DNA of 52,950 bases from a virus. Position numbers and translations under genes: made by a program. Location of the stretch: positions 1 through 52,950 of the IMG/VR virus record IMGVR_UViG_3300009008_000050; one strand, 5' to 3'. This document shows positions 15,453-24,153 of this stretch, one piece after another; within the stretch, counting starts at the first letter, position 1, and every line of letters begins with the position of its first letter. Below the pieces are notes generated by a model. The model saw only the letters and a list, made by a program, of their open reading frames with translations. It did not search any database and was not told the DNA's origin.

Positions 15453-18400
15453 ATGAACGGTCAAGCTTATGCGGGTTACGCAACTTACGATAATTTAAGC
15501 CAAATAGGCCAAGCGTCTACAAATCAATTAAATCAAATGAGTGTTCCTGGTCCCGTTATAGGGGCTACTGGTTATAATATGGCAGGCTCTGCAATGGCGA
15601 CATATTCTTCATTTCAAATTCAGACCGACGCAATAAATCGCCAGTTACAACAGCAGGTGGGGCAGGAGTATGCTGACTACCAAAGACGATCTTATAATTT
15701 TGACTTAATGGGTATAGCCGCGATGCCTATTTTAGGAGCTATAGGTGGAGCGTTTGCGGGCGGGCCTGGAGCCGTCGCGGGGTATGCCGCTGGCGCAGGG
15801 CTTATGATGGCGCTTCCTTCAATGGCGGCCGAGTTTGGTTTCTTGCAACTGCCTGAATCTGTAACCATAGAAGAGCAGACAAAGGCATTGATGTCCGAAG
15901 CTGTCTATGGTGCAGCATGGTCTACAATGGACCCATTCACGACACGCGGCCTTCGCGGAACATCGGTTCTACAGGCACAAGACGCCGCCGAGGAACTTTA
16001 TAGTTCTATGCGATCTCAGGGCTTCCAGGGAGCAGAACTTTCTAGACTCATGCCTGCGTTACAATCTATAGGCGCGTTCTCTGGCACTGACAATATAGAC
16101 GAAATGGTCGCCGTCGCCGAGCAGTATATAAGTTCTATACGCGACTTCATCTCTCGTACAAACGCTATGATGGAAGACGTTGTTGCGCTAGTTGGCGTTG
16201 GCGGAATGTTTGGGCTAGAGGGCGCTGGTATAGAAAACTACTTACAATCGATTAGCCGTGGAGCAGGAGCCTCTAATATGGCCCCTGCTGACTTTGCTGA
16301 AGACGCGGCAATGTCAGCGGCGAGGCTTGTAGGGCTTGGCGATGACTTAACGGGTGTCTTTGAACAATACGCTCTCACGGGGGCTTACACCAGGGGGGCG
16401 GCTCGCTTATCTAATGAAGAAACATGGGGAAGTCCGTTTACCCCTCAAGAGATGGCAAAGCAGATTGCTGGGTTGGGTATAGGTCGATTCACAGGCAGCC
16501 CAAGCGGGATGGCGCAAGCGACCGCAATGTCAGTATCCCCAGGCGCACTCGATGATTATTTGTCGACGGGCTACGTTGGCTCGGAGGCTTATAACGACTA
16601 TTGGGACCTTTCCCCCACCGAGAGATATAAAGCCAAATACAACGTAGGAGAATTCTTAGCAAATAACTCGTCTAGTTTATATTTAGGAGATGTTTCTAGG
16701 ATAATGAACCTCGCCCCGGACTTTGGCGGGGATTTAGAGGCTGGCGGAGCTTATCTTGCTGAAAGATTAAATGCCGAATACAATATGGGAATGACGCCAG
16801 TACAGGGAAGAAACATGCTGGAGACGTACGACTTCCAGCGTTCAATTTCGGGGCAGGCTCAGACGTGGGAGTATATGACACTGGTACAGCCTTACGAAGA
16901 AAAGCACCAAACCGCCTTATCGGAGATGACAGAAAGAATCTACCGAGGATTGGTAGGAACGCAATATATCACCAACAAAGAAGTGGGGTGGGGGACGAAT
17001 AACCCATGGTATGATGACGAGAAGGGGCTTAAGGTTATTGAGGGTAGTCGGAATTTTCGATTCCTGAGCGATGACGAATTATCAAAGATGGATGCCAACC
17101 TAATAGGACTAGGTAACACGGAGTCGATAAGTTATCTTGTCGGCAGAGAGGAAGGCAGGGCTGTTGATTTAGTCGGCCTAATGTATGGAGCTGGAGAGTT
17201 TGTGCCAAACGAACAGCGCATGCTAACTGCGGTAATGAATAATTCTCGGTTATACAGAAAAACTGACAACGGAGACGTCCTAGTAGAGGGAGTAAGAGCT
17301 CAGATTATCGACGGAGAAATAAGGTGGATTGTTTCAGGGGACGGGGCCTTTAACGCGGGTGCCACGAGCTCAGTTTATAAAGAAGGGGATGATGTTACGA
17401 ATTACGTCACCGGCGCCACAGGCGCTCGGTTTGGATTCCGGGGAGATGATCTTACCGATGCATTAGCGGCAATAACGGTTGGCTCTTACACATCGGAAGA
17501 AAGCTGGAATTACGCTAATAGATATGGCGTTGCTGGTACGCTGGATGAATACATCGACTTAAACTTCGAACTCGCTGACTTCGAGAGGACTAACGCTAGC
17601 GGTGCACGTAATGCCTTAGAACCACTTCTCCTTGCTCAGGCAACTCAGATTACTATTTCTAGCTCGGATTGGGATTTTGGATGGGTGGACCTTCGGGGAA
17701 GAAGTAGCCTTGATATTGCGAGAGGAATCGCATACAGAAAATTTGGAACGACAAATATATCTTCTCTAAGTGAAGGCGAGCGAAACTGGGTGGCTTCTTT
17801 TGTTACGCAGAAATACAACAGAACCTTTGATTTGGAGACGGCAACAGATTCTTATACAGACTTTATGGGCGACGAAGACATCTATAGTAGCTTATCTACC
17901 GATCAGCAAAAAGAGCGAATGTCTAACATGTCGGCAACTGATCAAAAAACGCTTTGGGATTATTTTCACGGGATAAGGAGCGATCTCCCCCTACATCTTC
18001 GAGGTGTGGTTAGCGCGATGGGGCTTACTAATGAATCAGGCGCTCAGGTTCTGGAGTCTGCGGCACATTACCAATACAGAACCGCTCTCACCGCCGCGGA
18101 AACTTTAATACGGGAAGAATTAAAATTAAATAATTTTAATATAGAGGATGCCGCTTCGGGTGGAATAGAGGGGACCGCCTTGGCTAATTACTCTGGCGAT
18201 AATAAAGAGCTTTTAGGAATTATTGATTACCTGCGGGGCGGCATAACAGCACAAGAAAGACCCGGCTTTATAAGCTCTGTTGGGCATACCCCGGTTTTAG
18301 ACATAGCGGCGTCGGGTTCGCCTGAGCTGACAGATAGAACAATTGCTGAAAATACAATGAATTACTCCAAGGAAATGGTAGATATTTTAAATCACATAAA

Positions 18401-18473
18401 AACATATGGTATACAGACTGTAGAAACCAATAACACCCCGGATACTTATAATGACACGAATGGCACTACATGA
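15453..18473 (+). CDS. Putative tail tape-measure protein
   Basis: A 1006-residue protein, the longest gene of the tail module, directly after the frameshifted chaperone. That position is the main reason for the call. Residues about 83-130 form a Gly/Ala-rich hydrophobic region (PILGAIGGAFAGGPGAVAGY and on), as is common in tape-measure proteins, which may insert into the host membrane during DNA entry. Much of the rest is helical and Ala/Ser/Gly-rich; I see no peptidase or lytic motif. At roughly 0.15 nm per residue it would fit a tail of about 150 nm. AAAGGA precedes the ATG. The stop overlaps the next start (ATGA). An internal virion protein of another kind is the alternative. Confidence 0.6.
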   Translation: MNGQAYAGYATYDNLSQIGQASTNQLNQMSVPGPVIGATGYNMAGSAMATYSSFQIQTDAINRQLQQQVGQEYADYQRRSYNFDLMGIAAMPILGAIGGAFAGGPGAVAGYAAGAGLMMALPSMAAEFGFLQLPESVTIEEQTKALMSEAVYGAAWSTMDPFTTRGLRGTSVLQAQDAAEELYSSMRSQGFQGAELSRLMPALQSIGAFSGTDNIDEMVAVAEQYISSIRDFISRTNAMMEDVVALVGVGGMFGLEGAGIENYLQSISRGAGASNMAPADFAEDAAMSAARLVGLGDDLTGVFEQYALTGAYTRGAARLSNEETWGSPFTPQEMAKQIAGLGIGRFTGSPSGMAQATAMSVSPGALDDYLSTGYVGSEAYNDYWDLSPTERYKAKYNVGEFLANNSSSLYLGDVSRIMNLAPDFGGDLEAGGAYLAERLNAEYNMGMTPVQGRNMLETYDFQRSISGQAQTWEYMTLVQPYEEKHQTALSEMTERIYRGLVGTQYITNKEVGWGTNNPWYDDEKGLKVIEGSRNFRFLSDDELSKMDANLIGLGNTESISYLVGREEGRAVDLVGLMYGAGEFVPNEQRMLTAVMNNSRLYRKTDNGDVLVEGVRAQIIDGEIRWIVSGDGAFNAGATSSVYKEGDDVTNYVTGATGARFGFRGDDLTDALAAITVGSYTSEESWNYANRYGVAGTLDEYIDLNFELADFERTNASGARNALEPLLLAQATQITISSSDWDFGWVDLRGRSSLDIARGIAYRKFGTTNISSLSEGERNWVASFVTQKYNRTFDLETATDSYTDFMGDEDIYSSLSTDQQKERMSNMSATDQKTLWDYFHGIRSDLPLHLRGVVSAMGLTNESGAQVLESAAHYQYRTALTAAETLIREELKLNNFNIEDAASGGIEGTALANYSGDNKELLGIIDYLRGGITAQERPGFISSVGHTPVLDIAASGSPELTDRTIAENTMNYSKEMVDILNHIKTYGIQTVETNNTPDTYNDTNGTT

Positions 18474-19564
18474 TAATTACGACACAAGAGGCTTTAGAGG
18501 ATTTCGTAGAAAGCCTAGAAGACGAGATTGAAATAGAAGAAGAGGGTGGGGCGGAAAGTTCAAAAAAACTTCTTCTTAAAAATACCGCTAACTTTATTGC
18601 GTTTGTAGAACCCGATAATTCTAACAATATACCTCCAACTACTGAAGGCTTTATATTAGAGCAGTATGCGACATTTCGTTGGCATCTTATCGACGGAGCC
18701 GCACCAGATGGCTATAAAACAATCGGCCCATTGATTGAAGCTATAAGAGGAAACGCTAGCATAATAAGCATTGACGAAATTCTTCTTCTTGACCCTGATG
18801 AAGGCGAAACATTAGACCCCACTGACCTAGGTAAGATTAATACAGCCACAGGGGGCGACTCGGCCTATATTATAGCAGATGACGTTGCGGAAGATAGACT
18901 TTATTTCGAGGAAGACTTCAGCCCAGAAGAAGAGGCGTCTGTTTCTACTGACGATTATTACACCACCGCCGGCATCTGGTCGGCAAGGCAATTCGACGGG
19001 GAGGAATTCGACCTTAACAACGTCATCGCCGCTGGCTTTAAAACTCCCGTGCGCCCTCTCAAGTATTCTTCGGACGACGTTCCTAGAAGAGAAGCCTCTC
19101 TTTATGTTGTTGGTTTAAATGGGGTGGTGTGGTTTGGTACGTCTAACTTTATTCTAGAAGCCGTACAGAAAATCGAACAAGAGGTGCCTATAACAATTTC
19201 GTCAATGGCTGGGAGTTCTATTAGCTTTGCATGTTCGCCTAACTCTACATATCGCTTTCAGGGGAGATTATTTGATGCGAGCAATTACGACTGGGCCCGA
19301 AACTGGGAATATAATTGGCAAGCGTACATGAAGGGCAAGGTTACTGCTAGAAATAATTGTAGAATCGTATTGCTTTATAACAATCAGATGATTTCTGGGT
19401 ATATGGTAAATTTTCAGTCCGCGTCTCAAGTTGGACTTCAGTTAATGGAAAGCATGATGTTTGACGTCTTTGTGTCGAATTATGAAATAATCCCGCCTGT
19501 TATAAATGTAGAGGGCGAGGAATATATTTCCGACACACTTACTTTATCCGAACGTGTGGAGTAA
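18470..19564 (+). CDS. Tail or baseplate protein, first of two tandem paralogues
   Basis: A 364-residue acidic protein whose C-terminal half matches the next gene product: VVWFGTSN-F/L-I, then a WARNWEYNWQAYMKG block, then a hydrophobic IVLLYNNQMISGYMVNF strand block. The N-terminal part is Glu/Asp-rich. Position after the tape-measure candidate and before the hub suggests a tail-tip or baseplate component, but I cannot name a family. The ATGA overlap with the preceding gene indicates translational coupling. No membrane segment or catalytic motif is seen. Confidence 0.72.
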   Translation: MIITTQEALEDFVESLEDEIEIEEEGGAESSKKLLLKNTANFIAFVEPDNSNNIPPTTEGFILEQYATFRWHLIDGAAPDGYKTIGPLIEAIRGNASIISIDEILLLDPDEGETLDPTDLGKINTATGGDSAYIIADDVAEDRLYFEEDFSPEEEASVSTDDYYTTAGIWSARQFDGEEFDLNNVIAAGFKTPVRPLKYSSDDVPRREASLYVVGLNGVVWFGTSNFILEAVQKIEQEVPITISSMAGSSISFACSPNSTYRFQGRLFDASNYDWARNWEYNWQAYMKGKVTARNNCRIVLLYNNQMISGYMVNFQSASQVGLQLMESMMFDVFVSNYEIIPPVINVEGEEYISDTLTLSERVE

Positions 19565-19566
19565 TA

Positions 19567-20784
19567 ATGGGAGCTGTTTTTAAAACCGTAGAAGATTTTG
19601 AAAGCGATGCCTTTTTCGACGCACTTATAGAAAACGCAGAAACGACGATAAAGTTTTTAACAGAAGAGGCTTTTCTCACAGAATCTGACGGCACTCCTAT
19701 TACAGAATCTTTCATTAATGCGAATTGGGACACTTTAATCGACGGAGAGCCCCCTACGGTTGACACTCCACACCTCGGCTTCCTTCTTGGGGCACAGCAT
19801 GTGCTTGACGAAGAGTTTCAAAAAGAAGGCTATAGACAGGAATATGATGCTTGGCAAATTTTAAAATACGAATCCGGGACCGATTCTTTTGTAGGGTATT
19901 TAGATTTAACAGTAGTGGCGCCCGAGGACGATGCCGCTATAGAAAAATGGGCGGAGATGCGATCTGAGTTATTAAGTGATATTGGGTATATTTATGAGTG
20001 GGGGGCGGACGATGACGACGGCAACCCGAAAGATAGCCCGATAAAACTAGAAGAATGCAGTTTTATAGACCGACTATATGTAGCAACGGATAGGCTTTTT
20101 GCAGAGTCACAAAACAATATTGATGCTAGCGACGACACAAATAGCCCCCACTTGCCTTTCCTTATTGGCAGCCCCCTTCGGCCTGTTAAACAGGCGAATT
20201 TCGATGGTAGTGTAGCGTGGAGTAACCTACCGACGATTAGCCGACAGATTTTTCCCCACTTCGAAAGACACCCGGGGGATAGACGCGCTACAATTAGAGT
20301 AATGACTAGTGATGGTATTATTTGGTTCAGTTCGACTAATCTTATCGTACAGGAAGTGGGGAAGGGAGACTCTGAAACAGTCGGCCCCTTGCCTACGTTT
20401 GATGGGACTACTGGAATATTTTTGCAATCAAACCCAAGGACTTTTGCTATTAAAGGTGGGCTTATTAGCGCCGACGACTATCAATGGGCTCGTTCGTGGG
20501 AATACAATTGGAGCAGGTATCTAAAAGGAAGCGAGACTCACCAAAGCGGAGCAAGGGTTTTCTTTTTTTATAACGGCTGGTTACTTGGGGGGCATTTGTT
20601 GAATTACTCGTTATCAGAAGCAGCCTCCTCTCCGCATTATTGCGCAATACAAATTTCTATATATGTTACAGACTATAAACCATTACCAAATACATCTGGC
20701 GAATGGGAAGAGTCAAGTGGGGAAAACTCAGGGAGTTACTATAGAAAAACTGGACAAACTTTAGACGAGGTAATGGGTCAATGA
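19567..20784 (+). CDS. Tail or baseplate protein, second tandem paralogue
   Basis: A 405-residue protein related to the preceding one: IIWFSSTNLIV, WARSWEYNWSRYLKG and RVFFFYNGWLLGGHLLNY align with the equivalent blocks there. The gene starts two bases after the previous stop with GGAG five bases upstream, and its stop overlaps the next ATG (ATGA). The pair looks like an old tandem duplication that has diverged mostly in the N-terminal half. A role in the tail tube end or baseplate hub periphery is inferred from position only. Confidence 0.72.
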   Translation: MGAVFKTVEDFESDAFFDALIENAETTIKFLTEEAFLTESDGTPITESFINANWDTLIDGEPPTVDTPHLGFLLGAQHVLDEEFQKEGYRQEYDAWQILKYESGTDSFVGYLDLTVVAPEDDAAIEKWAEMRSELLSDIGYIYEWGADDDDGNPKDSPIKLEECSFIDRLYVATDRLFAESQNNIDASDDTNSPHLPFLIGSPLRPVKQANFDGSVAWSNLPTISRQIFPHFERHPGDRRATIRVMTSDGIIWFSSTNLIVQEVGKGDSETVGPLPTFDGTTGIFLQSNPRTFAIKGGLISADDYQWARSWEYNWSRYLKGSETHQSGARVFFFYNGWLLGGHLLNYSLSEAASSPHYCAIQISIYVTDYKPLPNTSGEWEESSGENSGSYYRKTGQTLDEVMGQ

Positions 20785-23447
20785 GCGTAAGACAATATTT
20801 GCCAATAGTTTATATAGAGGGAATAAAATTCCCATGTCTAGGAATTACTATATCTTCAGGCATTGGGCAGCCTACTAGTATTAATATTCAACTTCCTCCC
20901 ACGAGCACAATGCGTCCGGATTGGGAAATTGAAGAGGCCACAGAAGAACAAGAAGACGACGGGTATATATGTGACTTTTCTGCAGAGGGAATTCAGCCTA
21001 AAAGCACCATACATGTTTTCTTACAAGATAAAAAGAATAAGGAAGAGATATTTCTTACGCAGGGAGTTATTTCTACTGTTGCGCAACGCGTTTCAGCCCA
21101 GGGGTTAGTTTATATGATAACGGCCGTTGGTGGCTTGGGTATTTTAAATGAAATAAGAACATATATGTTAGATTACCTACGAGGGGTAGAAAGCGCGTCG
21201 GGACAGCAGGTTGCTATTTCCGAGTTAAACAAGCTTCCTGGCTTAGAAGTGGTGCAATTACCCGCACAAATTTGGTCAACCTTAATGGAGAAAGGCTTCG
21301 GCGTCGGCATTAGAGATTATTTAGAATCGGCGGCAAAGGGGTCCAATGATTACTTAAATCTAATCTGGAGGCTTTATCGTTTTTCTCAGCGCTTTGTCTG
21401 CGTGGGAGGAAAAGAAGTTGAACAGAATATGTTCTGGGACGATAATATTCTTGAGACAGTACAGGACAAGATCCAATCGATTTTAAGCGTGGCGAATGGA
21501 ATGGCTCCGGTGGCAGATACCATTACACAGATTCTTCAATATGCTAGAATGAACCTTATTAATAATATAGCACCTAGCTTTGTCAACGTTTCGTACCCTA
21601 GCGGAATAGAAACACCTTCATTAATGATTGTATCCGAAGAAGAACAATCCAATAACGCGGTAGACGAAACGAAAGAAGGTCAGGCTTTTTGGGAGAAGGT
21701 AACCGCTACAACAGACACCTCAAAGAAAGCAACAATAGATAAAAATATTCTCCCGGATAACGAAGACACTTTAATGTTGTCAGACATATTAATAATGCCC
21801 GAACTCCCCCTTGCCCCGCCACCGAGATGTAATGTCTTATTTCCAACGCAATACCAGGGTTACGACTTTTCTCAATCCTTTTATCACAAGCCAACTAGAG
21901 GCTGGTGCCAAACGTCAGCGTCTCAAGCCTTCGTGAATAATACAAGCGATGACTCTCCGTTCCTTGTATTGCCAGAAGATATAAGAGAGGGTATTAATGA
22001 ATATGGGGTTCATTGGGCTTCCCCTGAAGAAATGTATCGCGGGATTATTTATTCTCAGTTTAATTCGTTGCGGCCAGACTACTTGCTAGATAATAATGAT
22101 GCGTTTATAAAGGGCGTGATGAAACATGCGTACGAACGGGCAAAGCATTCCGGGAACGCGCTCTCTATCACTGGAGGAGCCCTTAACTTTAACCCTGTTT
22201 TAGGCCTGCCAATACTAGTTTTAACCGAAAGCGAAAATCATATGATTGGTACGCTTGTTGGGATTTCACATACAATTACAACACAGGGAAGTCATACGGA
22301 GTATTCGATAGCAGAACCACGAGATTACAAAGAGTCTATACCAGAGTCAAGCTCGGATCTATTCTGGTCAAGCAAGGTGTTTGACAATTCGGTAATTGGC
22401 TCGTTGTTATACCACCAGATTCTTGGGAAGAATTATGCATATTCTTTAATAGAAACCGCAGAAAAATACCCTACGATAGACGAGCTTACATTAGCAGATC
22501 TACCTCACGAGATTTTAACAATTATAGAAAATAGCAACCCCATCTGGACTGAGTTGTCCGAAGAAATAGACTTGTCGGAAATAAAAATAACCGATGTATT
22601 GTTTAGCGATATGTCTATTTTAGCTCATCTAGAAACCGTTGATACCGAGACAGAATCTATAGTAGACCTACTGGGCACTGGTGGTGTTTTGGATGTAGCT
22701 GTTCAAGAGTTCTTTGGGGATAGCACTGATACCGAAACGGCAGAAGAAATGATTGATAATCTTAACACTCTTTCCTCGGTATTAGGTGCTAGTATAGATG
22801 AATACGAAGATATTACCACAAAGAAAAGAGCGCCTGACGCGATTGAAAAAGCTGTGGACGCGCTGTTTGCGGAATACAAAGATCAAGGCAGTCCGGATCA
22901 ATATGTGTATAACTACGGGAGAAGAATCCCTGTGGGTCGTGATCAACTTTTTACAGACTTCTACGGCGCGAGGGGGTCTTCCGATCGCTTTTCGTATGTG
23001 GGTGGATATAGCGTACAAAAGAACACATTAACGCCGCGTGTAGACGATACGCCCGGGACTATTGGCGAAACAACAATGCCTATATTCGGATTACCCAGCA
23101 TAGACAGCACTGAGGCGCCAGACAGCACTACTGGCAGTGCAACAGAAGAAGCTGACGGAATGGAGAACGTAGAAGCCGGAGAACAAATAATTGACGACGC
23201 TAACGACATTACTCTTGTTAAGGGCGAGCCTATTAGCGCTGACTTTGACATAGGCGGTTGTTTTTATTTAGAGAAGCAGAGGGCGTTAATAGGCCCAGCT
23301 AATACTTTGTTGACTCTCGTAGAAAATTCTATTTTTCAAGATATAACACAAATCTCAGGTGCTGGCGCTTTGAATATAGGACTATCATTGCCAAGCATTG
23401 TAGAAGAAAACACAGGCAGCTACGGAGGCGATACTAATGGCGAATGA
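20781..23447 (+). CDS. Putative baseplate hub protein (gp27/gpD-like)
   Basis: An 888-residue protein. The first 150 residues (beta-rich, with SINIQLPP, IHVFLQDK and a FLTQGVIST segment) resemble the start of hub proteins that describe a physical plane or bind tail-tube ends, such as late-control gpD and gp27. A middle region with aromatic and Pro-rich stretches is followed by a Glu/Thr-rich tail. No lysozyme or peptidase motif is seen. Gene order (tape measure, two small tail proteins, hub, gp25-like, gpJ-like) fits a contractile-tail module. The similarity is a fold-level impression. The next gene starts inside its 3' end. Confidence 0.5.
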   Translation: MSVRQYLPIVYIEGIKFPCLGITISSGIGQPTSINIQLPPTSTMRPDWEIEEATEEQEDDGYICDFSAEGIQPKSTIHVFLQDKKNKEEIFLTQGVISTVAQRVSAQGLVYMITAVGGLGILNEIRTYMLDYLRGVESASGQQVAISELNKLPGLEVVQLPAQIWSTLMEKGFGVGIRDYLESAAKGSNDYLNLIWRLYRFSQRFVCVGGKEVEQNMFWDDNILETVQDKIQSILSVANGMAPVADTITQILQYARMNLINNIAPSFVNVSYPSGIETPSLMIVSEEEQSNNAVDETKEGQAFWEKVTATTDTSKKATIDKNILPDNEDTLMLSDILIMPELPLAPPPRCNVLFPTQYQGYDFSQSFYHKPTRGWCQTSASQAFVNNTSDDSPFLVLPEDIREGINEYGVHWASPEEMYRGIIYSQFNSLRPDYLLDNNDAFIKGVMKHAYERAKHSGNALSITGGALNFNPVLGLPILVLTESENHMIGTLVGISHTITTQGSHTEYSIAEPRDYKESIPESSSDLFWSSKVFDNSVIGSLLYHQILGKNYAYSLIETAEKYPTIDELTLADLPHEILTIIENSNPIWTELSEEIDLSEIKITDVLFSDMSILAHLETVDTETESIVDLLGTGGVLDVAVQEFFGDSTDTETAEEMIDNLNTLSSVLGASIDEYEDITTKKRAPDAIEKAVDALFAEYKDQGSPDQYVYNYGRRIPVGRDQLFTDFYGARGSSDRFSYVGGYSVQKNTLTPRVDDTPGTIGETTMPIFGLPSIDSTEAPDSTTGSATEEADGMENVEAGEQIIDDANDITLVKGEPISADFDIGGCFYLEKQRALIGPANTLLTLVENSIFQDITQISGAGALNIGLSLPSIVEENTGSYGGDTNGE

Positions 23448-24153
23448 AGAACTAAAACAACACCAACAGGACCTGTGGTCTAGTTGGAGCGTTTCTAAGG
23501 ACGATACACACATGTCTAGTCTCTTAGACTCTCTACAGCCCCTCATAAAGAGCCGTATAACGAAGTTTGTGCGCGGGCCTATACCATATAGCGTATTATT
23601 GGGTCAGGCTAATCTACTGGCGCGTGACGCGCTCGAGAAGTACGACCCCGAGAAGGCGCAGCTTACCACATATCTAGTGCACCAGCTCCGCCCAATGGAG
23701 AGGTTCGTGTCTCAAAATCAAAATATTAAATACGTCCCCGAGCACGTTTCTATGGAGTTTGGTCGATATGAGAATACGCTCCGCACCCTCGAGAACTCTC
23801 TTGGTAGGCACCCTACTCATGAAGAGATTGCAAAAGAGATGGAGGTTACTCAGCGAACCGTATCTCTTATTGAGAAGGGAATCGCCCCTGAGCAGATTGC
23901 GTCGTCAGTACCTGGAGAGATGGGCGACGAGTTGCAATTCTCTGAAGAAATTTCCTCTCGACAGGGTGACCTCGCTGCTTATTTGAGAGCGGAACTAGGC
24001 GGGAATCAACTGAAAGCGTTCGACATGATTTCGGGTCGGAAAGGAAAGGCTAAGAGCCCACAGGAGATAGCAGAAAAACTTAAAGTCGAAGTGGGGGACG
24101 TCTATAATTGGAGACGACAATGGACCGATCGGCTGAAAGAAGTTGAAAATTGA
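23437..24153 (+). CDS. Sigma-factor-like protein within the baseplate operon
   Basis: A 238-residue protein laid out like a sigma70-family factor. DALEKYDPEKAQLTTYLV resembles region 2 (compare FDPERG-x-FSTYA). ENSLGRHPTHEEIAKEM with the following helix resembles region 3. SPQEIAEKLKVEVGDVYNWR resembles the helix-turn-helix of region 4. Region 2 is weaker than in true sigma factors, and the promoter-melting aromatic residues are not clear. Its gene overlaps the hub gene by 11 bases and the next gene by four, so it is expressed with late structural genes. It could guide the phage polymerase to late promoters, be packaged with the polymerase, or have been recruited to a structural role. Family call good, function open. 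Confidence 0.72.
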   Translation: MANEELKQHQQDLWSSWSVSKDDTHMSSLLDSLQPLIKSRITKFVRGPIPYSVLLGQANLLARDALEKYDPEKAQLTTYLVHQLRPMERFVSQNQNIKYVPEHVSMEFGRYENTLRTLENSLGRHPTHEEIAKEMEVTQRTVSLIEKGIAPEQIASSVPGEMGDELQFSEEISSRQGDLAAYLRAELGGNQLKAFDMISGRKGKAKSPQEIAEKLKVEVGDVYNWRRQWTDRLKEVEN

